A stretch of 64,000 nucleotides of DNA from Clusia tigrina (GCA_920105625.2 OV050030.1:183834315-183898314); one strand, 5' to 3'; shown: positions 44,395-56,857, counted from the stretch's first letter. Notes: generated by a model not told the origin, from the sequence alone. Translations and numbers: made by a program.

Positions 44395-47047
44395 ATGGAG
44401 AGGGTGCTAGAGTCACTGAGGTTGGACCCAAGCGTAAATTTAGAAGAAAAGACATCAATAGAAGCCATTTTTACGTCATTCCATGACATATTTTTCCTGG
44501 AAGGAGACCAGCTAACGTATACACCAGAGGTAGAGCATGAAATACCTACTAGAGTGGATCAATCACCAATTAACCAGAAACAGTACAGATTGCCACAAGC
44601 TCACAAAGATGAGGTAAACAGGCAAGTAGAAGGAATGTTAAAGGATAACATAATTTCACCGAGTATCTCGCCTTGGAACTCACCAATAATTTTGGTACCA
44701 AAGAAGGGAGGTGCTCAGGGTCAGAAGAAGTGGAGAATGGTCGTCGATTTTATGAAATTGAACGACGCCACTTTCAAGCAGTTGTTCCCGATACCAAGGA
44801 TAGAAGAAACTCTGGATCAATTGGGACACAGTAGATATTTTTCTACAGTTGATTAAGCGAGTGGCTACCACCAAGTTCTGGTGGGTACTCAAGATAAGCA
44901 GAAAACTTCGTGCAGCACCGGTTTAGGGCTTTATGAATTTAACAGAATGCCGTTTGGATTAACAGGAGCACCGGCTACCTTCCAACGGCTAATAAACCAT
45001 GTGCTAACAGGCTTGCAAGGGTTAGATTGTTTTGTGTATCTCGATGATATTGTAATTTATGGGAAGAACTTGCAGCAGCATTCGCAACGCTTGTGCAAGG
45101 TGCTCCAGAAATTACGAGAACACAATTTAAAATTGAACACGGAGAAGTGTCAATTTTTGCGAAGAGAGGTGGTTTATCTAGGCCATCGTTGTTCAGAGGC
45201 AGGAGCACTGCCTGACCCGCAGAAGACAGAATGCTTTAAAAATTTATCGATTACGAGAAATAGAAAGGAAGTGCAAGCATTCCTAGGACTAGTGAACTAT
45301 TATAGAAAGTTCGTGGAAGGACTAGCCGTAATTGCGTTGCCAGTAAATAAGCTGCTACGAAAAGAAGCAAAGTTCGAATGGACGGAGAGATGTCAGCAAG
45401 CATTCGAGAGGCTAAAGGAAATAATTAGCTCACCACCGATTTTGGCGTACCCCGACTTTGAGCAAACTTTCTTGTTGACCACTGATGCTAGCAATGAAGC
45501 ATTAGGGGCAGTATTGTCACAAGGGGAAGTCGGTAATGACCGACCAAGAGCATTCGCAAGCAGGGCGCTCAGCGATACGGAGAAGGGATACTCCACAATA
45601 GAAAAGGAATTTCTAGCAATAGTATGGACTACAAAGAATTTTAGAGCATATTTGTTAGGTCGTGTATTTAAGATATACACTGATCACCAGCCGTTGAGAG
45701 GCATAGCCAATTTGAAAGACCAAACGTCTAGGCTAGCTAGGTTGAGACACAAATTGTCTGAGTATGATTTTGAAATCATGTACAAACCTGGGAAGAAGAA
45801 TCTTAATGCGGACGCACTCAGCAGAGTACCGCAGGCACAGAATGTATCAGTAGTGCAAACGCGGGCCAAAGCACGGTCAGATAAGAAGAAGGCCGAGAGA
45901 ATTCAAGGGGATAAAATTGATGCTACAAGAGATGTTAACAATGTGGGTGACGATGCCAATGAGCGAACAGCCAGTAATGTGGAATGGCTGGAGGATAAAA
46001 AAGATATCCAGGCTGCGTTAAAGGGTTTCCATGATTCACCTCTAGGTGGACACCAGGGATTCTGGAAAACCCATGACAGAATTAGGCGAGTGTACGGGTG
46101 GAAAGGTATGCTCAGAGACATAAGAAAGTATGTAAAGAGTTGTCCAAAGTGCCAGGCCAACAAAAGTTCAAGGCTAACAGACATGCCAATGGTGTTAACT
46201 GACACACCAAAACAACCATTTGATAAAGTTTTAAAATTTATATTGTGGGTATTTTACCTGAAACAGTTTCGGGAAATAAATACATATTGACGTTCCAAGA
46301 CGATTTCTCAAAGTATTTGGCGTGCGTTGCTATACTCGATGCTGAAGCAAGTACGGTGGCCAAAGCATTCTTTGATGAAATTATAGCACGATACAACATA
46401 CCTAAGGTTTTGATAACCGACAATGGTCCAAATTTCGTTTCGAACCTATTCTCAGAAACTTGTAAAATGCTGGGAATCAAGAAATTGCATATAACACCAT
46501 ATCATCCACAGGCGAATGGCTCATTGGAACGTAGTCATCGACCTCTGGCCGAGTACTTGCGCAGTTTTGCCAAGGAAGACGGCTCGAATTGGGATCAATG
46601 GTTGACCACTGCAATGCATGTACACAACAATACTGTGCATGTATCAACGAAGCAAACTCCTTTCAGAACACTCTACGAGTTTGATTTCAACATGCCAGCA
46701 AATTTTAAGCGCAAATGTGCGCCAGTGTACAATGCTGATGACCCCAATAAAGTCCAAAAGTACCAGCTACAGCGAGCGACGAATTGGTTAGAGAAAATCA
46801 GGAATGTGCTAAACGGGTAGCCAGGGAAGCCTATAACAAGGTGCTAAACCCAGTAGTCTTTCACGTGGGTGATCAAGTATTCATGAAGAATCAGGCTAGG
46901 AGAAGCAAATTCTCACCTGTTTGGATAGGTCCGTATGTAGTATCAGAAATCCGCAGCCCAGTTACAACAGTCGTAACAATTAAGGGCAAGAATAAAAAGC
47001 TACATAAGAATTTATTGAAATTGTTCCACATTAAACCACACAACTAA
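44395..47047 (+). pseudogene. pol: Gypsy pol: RT, RNase H, integrase
   Basis: RT: QKQYRLPQAHKDEVNRQVEG, NSPIILVPKKGG and MVVDFMKLND. Motif A is FSTVD immediately followed by TAA (44,854-44,856), then ASGYHQV. Next come EFNRMPFGLTGAPATFQRLI and motif C CFVYLDDIVIYG (about 45,030-45,065), both intact. RNase H: LTTDASNEALGAVLSQ, TIEKEFLAIVWTTKNF, YTDHQPLRG; tether KKNLNADALSRVPQ. Integrase: GGHQGFWKTHDRIRR ... CPKCQANKSS zinc domain (46,040-46,165), a frameshift near 46,240, then FQDDFSKYLACV, ITDNGPNFVSN and HPQANGSLERSHRPLAEY, so D-D-E all present, and a further shift near 46,795. The C-terminus ends HKNLLKLFHIKPHN at 47,047. Confidence 0.9.
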
Positions 47048-49550
47048 AGACAAGTGGTAACAGTGTTTTACAAGTGTAAGCACAAGAATAACAACGTAAA
47101 CATGTACGTGTGTTTATCAAATAACGCAAACAGCTCCGATTTTCAAAGTCAAGGCCGACAGAAATGTGCCCATTAAACTCAGGCGAGTATAATTGACGTA
47201 AGAAAAATTTGCTTATTAGGCACTATTGCTGAATGAAGACAGTAGGGAAAAATATTTTTTAAATATTAAATAATAAAAAAGGAATTCATTGGACACATTT
47301 TATAAAATAAAATCATAAGACCGTCGTGGGTAAGTAATATAAAACTTAACTTAAAATATATACATACATACATACTACAGTTTATGAACTGAAATTCGAC
47401 GCGTAAGCGTTAACGCCAGGCAACCGAACCGCTGGTGCACTAAGTATATACTCGTATATGTATATATGTGTATAATGTACAGGATGAATGTACGAAGGTA
47501 TATTTGAGCAAGTAAGTAATTTTGTTAATAGGAATGGGTATGGCCATATAAGTAAGTATGTAGGGACATATGATTAGGAATTGGGAATCTGCAGTTATTT
47601 TAATGCTGCAGCAGGCTATATGAAACTATATGTAATTATACATAGATTTTTCGGGTTATCTCTTAGGAAATTAGCGTGTGGGGAATTGAAATATATAAAT
47701 ATATTGAATTGGAACAATAAATTTAGCTAACCATTGGGTAATAACTGTAGTAAGTAATTAAATTCCAATTGAAATTGCCTTGAATGTACGTATGTATTTA
47801 TATCCGAGCGAGTTGCAGGGGGTAGGAAAATACACTTGTTTATGATTATATTATATACATACCAGGCTAGAAGTAAATTTAAATATATAGATTAATTAGA
47901 TGCAATGAAAAATCGAGTCATGCAATGGACAATGTTTGCACATAAAAGGGTTTATCTTAAATATTCTGGGTTATGTCAGAAGGCAAAAGAATTTGCTCAG
48001 AATAGAAAAATTTAAAAGAGATATATAAAAAGAAAAATGATATGAAAGGAATTATGAAATGTCTAAACGAAAGAAAAATAAATAATAAATTTATCTTTTA
48101 TATACTCGCTTATGTAAGATGGGCAAAATTTGTAAGATACAATTTAAAAAAAAAAGAGAATGTATCGTAGTTAATTAATAGTATAGTTTGTTTGTTAAGA
48201 CGTAGTAGATAAGCGATATATAGATTTAAATACTATTTACTGTTTACGTTAGGAAAAATATAAAAAATTGAATGAATGTAATAGCTAGTAAGAATAATTA
48301 AAACTCGGCAATTCCGATACACGTATAAGCGTATTGTTTTTAGATATCCAGGCGTTGGTGAACAAACAAGGACATCTGGATGGTTCTATATTGTGCAGCA
48401 TGAACCTGGAAGGGACTTCCTGCAGCGTCGAAGACTGAGTAAGGTGTTAACCAACATCCAGGAGACCGGCAGATGAAATGCACTAGCTGCGGACAAAATT
48501 TGACCAAATAAGAAAAAGTAAGAAGGTGTAGAAGAAGGGTAATCAGTAAGCCGCAAAATGATAATACGAAATTTGCAACGATGATGTACCGAGATAATTT
48601 TTGGTTCGGAAGAAAATGAGAACGAAATTAGTGAGAATTCTGAAGAGTCTCTACCTGACAAGTAAGAAACTGATAATTCTTGAGTTTGATTGCATAACTG
48701 ACAAAATGGCATGCAAACACTAACATGTAAGTTGTCCGTATAGAAAATCCAACGTGTCTGCCATTATTACATATGTCAGTAGGTATATTGTATTATTGGC
48801 TAGAAAGAAGAAGAGATAATTTTAGCCAAAACCCGAGGTTACACCATAATTTTAGCGAGAAACGGCTACAACAACAATAACAGCCCCAACTACCATCGTT
48901 CAATTAGCTTCGCAGAATAATCTCCTGGCGCAAAAAATCGTTTTAACCACGAAAAGATCGAGCATAACATATCCAAGCTTTATCGGCTAAACTTCGTAAC
49001 GATTTCTCCAATGAGAAAATATCCATTGTCACTGACTAAGCGAATATTTATTTTGACTTCGTCAGAAGCGCATCTAGTCGCGCAAGCTTGCATCATATTT
49101 TTACATACCGGTCCAGAAAGAAGGGATGGGTATGCACGACGGTTGTCAACTGGACCAGCAGGTAGCAGAGGGCGCAGTATAATATAAGGTTTTAGGTATA
49201 GAATAGAATTGTGTTATTGTTTAGATATTTGTATACTCGTATACGCCAATGAGAAAAGAGTCAATTAAAGACCAAATTATAAAAAAGGGAATATAAAAAA
49301 AATGATAGATAAAAATAAGAAAAAACAAAAACAAACTAAAGAAAAAACACAAACTACAAAAGAAAATAAAAGTTAGAAAAAAAATAATATGGAAAAGAAA
49401 AGAATAAAAAAGAAAAACATGAAAACCGTGATAGAACCCAAATAAATAAATAAAAACAAATTATATGTATGTATCGATGCACATATTTTTTTGCTGTGCA
49501 AGAAAAATATTGTAGAGATTTAATGGAAGTTAGTTGCACTAACTTATTTT
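47048..49550 (+). other. 2.5-kb gene-poor region between integrase and 3' LTR
   Basis: This occupies the place of env in env-bearing relatives, but I recognise no env frame and no membrane protein. It is AT-rich, with a somewhat GC-richer part at 48,340-48,480 and 48,840-49,150. A candidate short intron (GTAAGAAT at about 48,288 to GTTTTTAG at about 48,344) precedes a 28-residue open segment (QALVNKQGHLDGSILCSMNL). It may be decayed env, a long 3' untranslated region or unrelated inserted sequence. Confidence 0.45.
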
Positions 49551-49566
49551 AGAAAGAGGGGAGGGA
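49551..49566 (+). other. Polypurine tract of gypsy element
   Basis: AGAAAGAGGGGAGGGA immediately before the 3' LTR start TGTTGTGAG. Plus-strand priming site. Confidence 0.88.
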
Positions 49567-49950
49567 TGTTGTGAGTTAGAATAGTAGTATTTATGCATTA
49601 ATTATGATGTAAGCTTTTAGGGTGTCACAGCTCCGCAGTCAAGCTGACGAGGGGCATTTAGAATGCACCGACGACACTTTTACTTTCAGTAGGTCAATTG
49701 GCTTGAGCAACTGACACCAAAAAACAATTGCGTAACTGGAACACCAAAAAAGTCAAGACGTAGACTGTAATGTTTATTTGTAAATAGTATATAAGAACTA
49801 GTATTTTAAGAATAAAGCTGCTTGACGTTTTTACAACCAAACTAGTGCGTATCATTTATTGTTTGGAAAAGTGCTAGGTTATAGGTACACGCGCGCTCAG
49901 GAGAGGCGACAAGGACGTTCCCGACAACAAGCTGATACGGTCCCCAAACA
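49567..49950 (+). repeat. Gypsy 3' LTR
   Basis: 384 bp from TGTTGTGAGTTAGAATAGTA to CCCCAAACA. Lacks about 88 bp present in the 5' LTR. Contains TATATAAG and AATAAAG. It ends directly in (TA)n. Confidence 0.95.
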
Positions 49951-49993
49951 ATATATATATATATGTATATGTATATCTATATGCATATATATA

Positions 49994-50024
<31 letters not shown>

Positions 50025-50027
50025 GGT

Positions 50028-50104
<77 letters not shown>
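49951..50104. repeat. (TA)n tract between gypsy LTR and mariner 2
   Basis: TA run with ATGTATATGCATA-type interruptions at the left. It touches the LTR end on one side and the mariner inverted repeat on the other. Confidence 0.95.
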
Positions 50105-50106
<2 letters not shown>

Positions 50107-51343
50107 GCGGATTGATATTGAAGGTACCTAAGTAGGAAAAAAACATTTTTTTTCAAAAACCATTTATTTCTCAACATAGTCTCCTTTTAATTTGACACAC
50201 TTAGTAAGACGATATTCCAACTTTTTTATATCATCTGAAAAATACGATTTCGGGAACCCCTCAAAATACGCGTTAGTTTCGGTAATCACTTCTTCGTTTG
50301 AGATGAATGTGTTTCCTGCGAGCCATTTTTTCAAGTTTGGAAACAGGAAAAAGTCACTAGGAGCTAAATCTGGACTATAAGGTGGATGATTAACCAATTC
50401 GAAGTGTATTTCACGTAATTTTAGCATCGTATCTAATGCTGTGTGAACCGGTGCGTTGTCTTGAAGAAAAAGCATTTTTTTCTTATTTAAATGTGGTCGT
50501 TTTTCATTGATTGCATCAATCAATTGATCCAATAATGCACGATAATACTTTCCTGTGATTGTGGATCCTTTTTAAAGATAATGGATAATCCGTGTGCATC
50601 CCAAAATATAGTGGCCATAACCTTGCCAGCCGATTTCACTGCCTTCGCCTTCTTCGGAGCACTTCCACCAGCTTCTACCCATTGTTTCGATTGATTTTTG
50701 GTTTCAGGTGTCTAGTGGTGGACCCACGTTTCATCAACAGTTATTAATCGACGCCAAAAATCAACAGGATTACGCTTTATATGTCCAAACACAGCTGTGA
50801 AGTGGTCTGTCGAACTCGTTTTTGTTCGACACTGAGCAAAAGCGGCACACAGCTTGCCGATAGCTTTCTCATATGCATGTGTTTACCATTTCAACAATCT
50901 CACGCAACTTGACTCGGCGATCATTCATAACGATATCGAAGAATTTCTTGATATTTTCTTCAGTAACCACATCTTTTGGCCTTCCTGTTGACGGTACTGT
51001 TGAAGTGCTTGTTCGGCCGCGTTTAAATTAAGCAATCCAATATTTCACCAAGTAATCTGACGGAGCAGACTCACCGTAATGTTTATCGAGCTTTTCTTTT
51101 GTCTCTTTCGCCGTTTTCTCTTTCAAATAATAGTGTTTAATCACTGCACGAAATTCGCTTTTTTCCATTTTTCAAGAAACACAAAAGTTGCTAACTTCAA
51201 ACGACTACAACAAATAAACTAATCGATGAATTTGGGTGAAATTTTAACAGCTGACGTTTGACAAATCACAATTTCTAAAAAAAAAAGTTTTTGTGTTTGT
51301 GCTGCCATCTAGCGCTAGGTAGCTTCAATATCAGTCCGCCCTC

Positions 51344-51344
<1 letters not shown>
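50105..51344 (-). mobile_element. mariner transposon, irritans-type, copy 2
   Basis: Same element as copy 1 on the opposite strand. The right end is intact (TCCGCCCTCG followed by TA at 51,345). The left end begins GGGCGGATTGATATT directly after TATAT, so the outermost CGA is lost. Both flanks are (TA)n, matching the TA target of mariners. Length is about 1,240 bp. Confidence 0.95.
50164..51168 (-). pseudogene. mariner transposase, inactivated (copy 2)
   Basis: On the minus strand it starts at ATG 51,168 (MEKSEFRAVIKHYYLK; here the codon that is a stop in copy 1 is intact). A stop replaces the residue after ETWVHH in the first catalytic block (WVHH, stop, TPET, about 50,715). Another stop precedes FKRGR (about 51,030). 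A frameshift lies near 50,575. The C-terminal part (50,532 to 50,164) is open and carries LFLQDNAPVH and YSPDLAPSDFFLF, hence D and D of DD34D, ending VKLKGDYVEK. The defects differ from copy 1, so the two decayed independently. Confidence 0.93.
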
Positions 51345-51600
<256 letters not shown>

Positions 51601-51757
51601 CATATATACGATTACATATGGATATTTTATTTTTATTTTATTTTTTGTGTCTTGGAGGTGGAAATCTGCAACCAGACACTGGACGACGCGCCTGTAGTGT
51701 ACTACTCGTACCCTCTAAAACCACCCCCACGGACGCCTCCCCGACGGTACATAACCG

Positions 51758-54616
51758 CTAAGCAATACTTCCATCGGGGAGGGGAATGGTCAAAGGACCC
51801 CTCCTATGGCATCCCCTCAAGTGGCGGAGGGCTCGCATTATTTCTGCCGAAGCGGCACAGACAACTTCCCATTTCTTGTGGCACTCGAGCATAGGGTGCA
51901 CGATACTGTCAGGTGTCACGACCTCTCCGCAAACTCTCTGTAGCACCGCTCTGGCACCGCTGTACCGCGGGCATGCGAAAAGGACATGGTACGCGTCCTC
52001 TGGCTCCGTGCGTCCACAGTTTCCACAACAGGGGGTTTCATCCACCCGGAATCTGTGCAAATAGGGGCGGAAACCTCCGTGCCCGGTCAACATTTGTGTG
52101 ACGTTGTAGTTCACGTCGCCATACGACCTATTCATCCAACGTTGGAGGTCAGGAATCAGTCTCCACGTCCAACGGCCCTTCTCAGCCACATAACATCGGG
52201 CTTGCCACTCCTGTATGGTGGCTACTACGCGATCTTCCGCACTGGACCCGCGCGTATTTCTGCCGTAGTATAGTCTCTACGACTCCTTGGCCAGCAGGTC
52301 CACAGGGATCATACCAGCAATCACTAGCGCGGCGTCTGTGGACACAGTGCGATAGGCACAGATCGTTCGAAGTGCACTTCTCCTATAGGCTGCCTCTATG
52401 GTGCGAACGTATGCCCTGACATTCGCCTTATCAGCCCATATGGGCGCCCCATACAGGATTACGGATTTGACAACTCCTGATATGAGCTGTCTCTTCCGCT
52501 GCCGCGGTCCTCCAAGGTTCGGCATTATCCGGCAAAGCGAAGAGCAGATACGAGCCGCCTTTTCGCCTACACGCCTCAAGTGTTCCTTGAATGTTAATCT
52601 GGAGTCTATCCAGACGCCTAGGTACTTCAAGTGTGTAATGGTGGTAATGGTGCAGTTTCCAACTCTTATCTCCACGACCTCTTGTACCTTTCGACTCGAA
52701 ATAAGGATGGCCTCCGTTTTCTGCTCCGCCAGTCTAAGTCCTGCACTCGCCAGCCATCTCCCGACAACGGCCACTGTGCGATTTGCGTCCGCTACTACCT
52801 CTTCCAGATGTTTCGCCGCGATCACTAACGCTATGTCGTCCGCATTTCCGATGATTTTTACATCATGGGGCACCTGTATGCGGAGAATGCCATCATACAT
52901 AATATTCCAGAGTAGTGGACCCAGTACAGACCCCTGGGGAACCCCTCCGGTGACCTTATGAGTTTCCCTACCTCGCTCGGACTCGTATAGCAGCATCCTG
53001 TCGTTAAAGTAGTCGGCAATCATCCGTCTTAGGTAGACGGGCTCTCCAAACTCTGCCAGCGAACTCATTATGCGCGCCCAGCTCGCCGAGTTAAAGGCAT
53101 TCTTGTCATCAAGGGTGACCAAAATGCAATAGCTCTTGGAGCACCCCTTCCATCTTCGTTCTTGCATCGCCCCCTTCGCCGTTTGGATGACGTCGTCAAT
53201 GGCGTCCACTGCCGATCTTGTTGCGGAATCCATATTGGCGTCGCGCTAGTCCTCCAGCCTCCACTAGAGCCTCTGCAATCCGGTTGCAAACAATCCGCTC
53301 CAGGACCTTCCATGCCGTGTCTGGCATGCACAGGGGACGATAGGCTGGTGGGTCTTCCGTTGGCTTGTCAGCTTTTGGCATCAGGACCAGCCGCTGCCTT
53401 TTCCACCGTTTTGGACACCTTGTCTAAAACAGGCCTCGTAAAGAGACCTCAGTGCCTCTGGGTGTAGCGCAGCTGCCGTTTTGAGCACTCGGTTGGGTAT
53501 TCAATCTGGGCCAGGTGCCTTCTGGTCCCCAAATCCTCCATCAGCCCTCATCACCTCGTCAGTGGTCACACTGGGTAAGTCTTCGTGGAACTCAAGGGTG
53601 AGTTGGCCAGGCACGTAGTCCTGTGCTGGGAAGAGCTCGAAGAGCACAATACGTCTGAGCAAGTCGGGGCAGCTTGGGGCTGGTTGCCTATGTCAAGGGA
53701 GCTTTTTCGTCACAAGCTTTTATGCTGTGCCACATGGCCCATGGGTTTTCGTCAACCTGTGCACATAGTTCGATGAAACTCCTGCGCTTCTTGACTTTAT
53801 GGCCTTTTTTAGCCTCCTCTTGGCCTCCTTGTATATCTGGCGTAGCTGCAGACACTCTGGCTTGCCTATTGCCCGCTGGTGTCTTCGTCTTGCGGCATGA
53901 CATTCCTTACGCAGGCCAGCGATCACATCTGTCCACCTAAAGACGGATTTATGACATCCGCCATGGGCCCTTCTGCCCTTCGCCGCGTCGCATGCACTCT
54001 CTAGATTGCTTGCTAACTGACTTGCCATTTCGTCCGCACCACCTTCCAACTTCATGTCCTCCAACAAGACTTTAAGGGCGCCCTCATCGAGGTTATCCGC
54101 CCTCCAGCCTCTTAATCTTGGACCTATCTTTGGCCATCTCCCCAGTAACTTTAGATCGATCGTAATGGCATTGTGATCGCTGTGAGTATATATGGGACTC
54201 ACAATCCACGTGAGGTCGATCACGGAGCTGATTCCTCCTCTGGCGAATGTCGCCTCTCCCGTGTTCATGAGAACTACGGGGTGCCTGCCTCGCGCATCCA
54301 GAGTAAGGCTGTCCACTCCAGACTCGAACTCGCTCGTAGTGAGGCTTGGTGGGAGGTACCAACTGTAGACCGTGTTCCGTCCAATGGTCGCTCTGACGTG
54401 GCCGTCGCTACTACGTTTGTTGCTCAGTTGTAAGGCCCTGGCTCCACACACCCACAGAGCGGCTCCGCCAGTATTGTCCTCGGCCCAAACTCCTTGGTGC
54501 TTGCGCCGGTATGGCTCGCTAAGCACCGCAACATCAGCCTGTTGTTTCCTTACTTTCTGCTCCAAGAGATCCTGTACAGCCTCGCAGTGGTTGGGTTTGC
54601 GCTGGAGCAACCTCAT
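51758..54616 (-). pseudogene. R1-B ORF2, endonuclease-reverse transcriptase
   Basis: Starts MRLLQRKPNHCEAVQDLLEQ at 54,616. Endonuclease: LSEPYRRKHQGVWAEDNTGG ... RHPVVLMNTGEATFARGG. Relatives have about 25-30 residues with the catalytic GDFNAW between VVLM and NTGEATF; these are missing here. THSDHNAITIDL is kept. RT: PAYRPLCMPDTAWKVLERIV, a frame break near 53,230, motif A ILVTLDDKNAFNSASW, GVPQGSVLGPLLWNIMYDGI, and motif C IGNADDIALV, where the usual Tyr/Phe before ADD is Asn. The tail MLTGHGGFRPYLHRF...CCGNCGRTEPEDAYHVLFACPR (51,758-52,189) is the R1-clade zinc finger. Frame breaks lie near 52,260 and 53,600. Confidence 0.87.
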
Positions 54617-54619
54617 CTG

Positions 54620-55571
54620 CTACGTCTGGATTTTCCCGCGGCTTATTTGTAGGACGGGCAAGAGTTGCATCCTGTCGGATGTTCCACGTCCTTACGACCC
54701 TTGGCTGTGCAGAGTGCGCATGCAGGCGTCCTGCCGCACTCACGGGCGCTGTGTCCTTATCCACCACATCTATGGCACTTGTGGCGCCAGTCCTATTTGC
54801 TAGTGCATTTCTGTGAGGTGCGATCGAACGACATACACTTGTAGCAGCCTTGCTGTACTGCAGGATCTTTGGATCTGCCGCTGCGCTCACCTCCAGCCGC
54901 ACTTCACCTTTTACCGTTTTGCAAATTTGCCGCACGCTCTCTCCCAGTTCAGAGAGCTGTGGATCCGTCTTGAGCTTCCGGAGGATTCCCGCATAATTCG
55001 CCATCCTAGTTTCCTTTATCATTATAGCATCTGGGCGCACTTGTCTGGGCTACAGGTCCTTAGGCTTGGCACGGGCGCGAGTACCGACCGTGATCCACCC
55101 CGCTTTTGCCACCTCTGGTTTTTCCGCTGTGGGTTTAATCGTCTTGGAATTTGGCTTCGGCCGGGCTACCGCTGCTTCGGTCGTCGCCTTCCACTCCTCT
55201 CCTTTCCGCTTTTTGGTTACCACCAGGCTGTTAGGACTCGCCGGTTCCACCTCCCCCATCTCGCGGGGCCGCTGCGGCGTTGCCACCGTGACGGCGAAGC
55301 TCTTCACCAGGGCAGGAGTTTCCCGTGGTGGCTCACCAACTTGGACCTTCTTGTCCAACAGGTGACTACCCGCTTGAACCTCTTTGTTCAACATTTTGTT
55401 GTCAGTCTGGGTCCCCTTACCGACTCGCTCCGATTGTGATGGCTTTTCAATCATCACCGCGAGGCATATGTCACGCATTTTGGCCGTCTTCCGCTTGATA
55501 TCCGCGTGGACAATATTCCGTGGCCCCACGAAGGCAATTAAAGCCTCGACGTGCCACTCCAACACCGCCAT
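54620..55571 (-). pseudogene. R1-B ORF1, gag-like zinc-knuckle protein
   Basis: The N-terminal frame (MAVLEWHVEALIAFVGPRNI, 55,571 to 55,050) is Lys/Pro/Glu-rich and ends at a stop after ARAKPKDL. The middle part (MRPDAIMIKETRMANYAGIL ... LGESVRQICKTVKGEVRLEV) continues in the same phase. Near 54,850 the frame shifts. The zinc knuckles lie in the shifted phase: CYKCMSFDRTSQKC, CHRCGG-stop-GHSAREC and CALCTAKGRKDVEHPTGC, with in-frame stops after TSK and after CGG. The product would bind element RNA. Stops inside the knuckle region rule out function. Confidence 0.83.
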
Positions 55572-55979
55572 CTTGCCTTTAGCAACGACTCAGTCTAGGG
55601 ATGAAGCGCCATTGCATCAGTTTTCGTAGCCGATGTAGGCCGGAGCTCACTGTGAAGCCAGAGAATTTCTCCGCACCACATCCTTGGTCCATACTGGACT
55701 CCTTGGAAGAGCGGATCTTTTACTGAAGGGATCCTCCTCCGCATCATTTTTCTTTCCCTGTTGTGTTTGTATGTTGTACATTTTGTTTTAATTTGGTCCC
55801 CGCTCGTGGCCGCTATCTATGATCGTTGTGCATGTTTCTTGGTCCCATGGTTATCTATGCCGCAGCAGAGAGGCCATGCAAGGGTTGACGTAAGACCTCA
55901 TGAGTACTTAAGTTCAGTTCCAGACCAGCGTTAATCGGGAATGTGACTCCCGAACCTGCACTGCCAACTTAATGGTGTA

Positions 55980-56857
55980 TGGTCAGCGGACCCCTCCTAG
56001 CTATTTCCCATTGCGCGTCTTCGCCACTCTTGGTAGCGGAGGTCTTTCATAATGACGGCGGTGGTGTCACACACTGCAGCCCATTTCTCCGAGCTCTCGA
56101 GCATATGCTGCACTATGTTATCGGGTTTCACGAGCTCTCCACTTATTCCTTGTAGTGCCTCTCTAGCACTTTCATAACGTGGGCAATAGAAGAAGACATA
56201 TTTGGGATATTCTATGATTGCACTGTAGAGGGATTCCTCCAAGTGGAATCTATGCAGGTATGCCCGAAAACCTCCATGGCCTGTCAGCAATTGTGTGATG
56301 TATTAATTCACCTCACCCTGCGATCTGCTTACCCATTGCTGAATGTTGGGGATCAGACTTCTTGTCCAGCGGCCATTTGTAGACGTGTCCCACTGGGCTT
56401 GCCACTCTTGAAGAGCCCTCCGCTTTACAATTGCCAAGAGCTCTTCTACATTAGTCGCGTGTGTCACTTTGGGGTGGTAGAGGGTCATCGCTTCTTTTGC
56501 TAGCAGGTTCACGGGAGTCATGCCGGCTATTACAAAGTTGGCATCTGTGGATACGGTGCGGTATGCGTAGGTCACGTGTAGTGCACTTCTCCTGTATGCT
56601 TCCTCAATGGTGCGGTCGTAAGCCTTCACATCAGCATTTTCGGCCCATATTGGCGCCCCATAGAGAATAATGGATTTGACAACCCCGGCGATGAGTCGCC
56701 TTTTCCGCTGTCTGGGTCCTCCCACGTTGGACATTATTCTACATAGGAGAGAGCATGTGTTGGCAGCCTTATATCCCACACGCCGCAGATGTTCTTTGAA
56801 GGTAGGCCGCGCGTTTATCCACACGCATAGGCACTTGAGGTGTGGAATCGTCAGCCA
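55980..56857 (-). mobile_element. R1-clade non-LTR retrotransposon, copy C (3' part of ORF2 only)
   Basis: Minus strand: IPHLKCLCVWINARPTFKEH (about 56,850) through VKSIILYGAPIWAENADVKA, YRTVSTDANFVIAGMTPVNL and a stop after SRSQGEVN (56,303) to the tail LLTGHGGFRAYLHRFHLEES, whose CxxC finger is degraded (YSAIIEYPKYVFFYCPR). It ends near GNS at about 55,997 and abuts the 5' end of R1-B. Upstream it abuts BEL-2 RT at about 56,857. It is similar to R1-B but a different subfamily. Its 3' untranslated region is absent. Confidence 0.88.

Larger units (their letters stand above)
39911..49950 (+). mobile_element. Ty3/gypsy retrotransposon with both LTRs, inserted in (TA)n
   Basis: About 10 kb: 5' LTR (472 bp), tRNA-Ser-like PBS, a leader of about 1 kb, gag, protease, RT, RNase H, integrase, a 2.5-kb region without genes, a polypurine tract and the 3' LTR (384 bp). 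LTRs start TGTTGTGAGTTAGAAT and end CA, and both flanks are (TA)n, consistent with insertion into a TA repeat. RT motif YLDD and integrase DDE are visible, but stops and frameshifts in gag, RT (inside motif A) and integrase disable it. The lineage within Ty3/gypsy is not clear to me. Confidence 0.93.
51620..55979 (-). mobile_element. R1-clade non-LTR retrotransposon, copy B
   Basis: Near full length on the minus strand: leader starting ACCATTAAGTTGG (about 55,975), ORF1, ORF2, a 3' untranslated region of about 130 bp and an A-rich tail (AAAATAAAATAAAAATAAAA on the minus strand, about 51,622-51,645). The leader matches that of R1-A. It joins R1-C directly at its 5' end, same orientation, and its 3' end faces (TA)n. 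ORF1 stops, an endonuclease deletion and an altered RT box show it is inactive. GC content is noticeably higher than in neighbouring elements. Confidence 0.9.

Noticed and set aside
48386..48712. Minus-strand open frame of 108 residues in the gypsy 3' region
   Set aside because: No recognisable motif, antisense to the element, and composition looks random.
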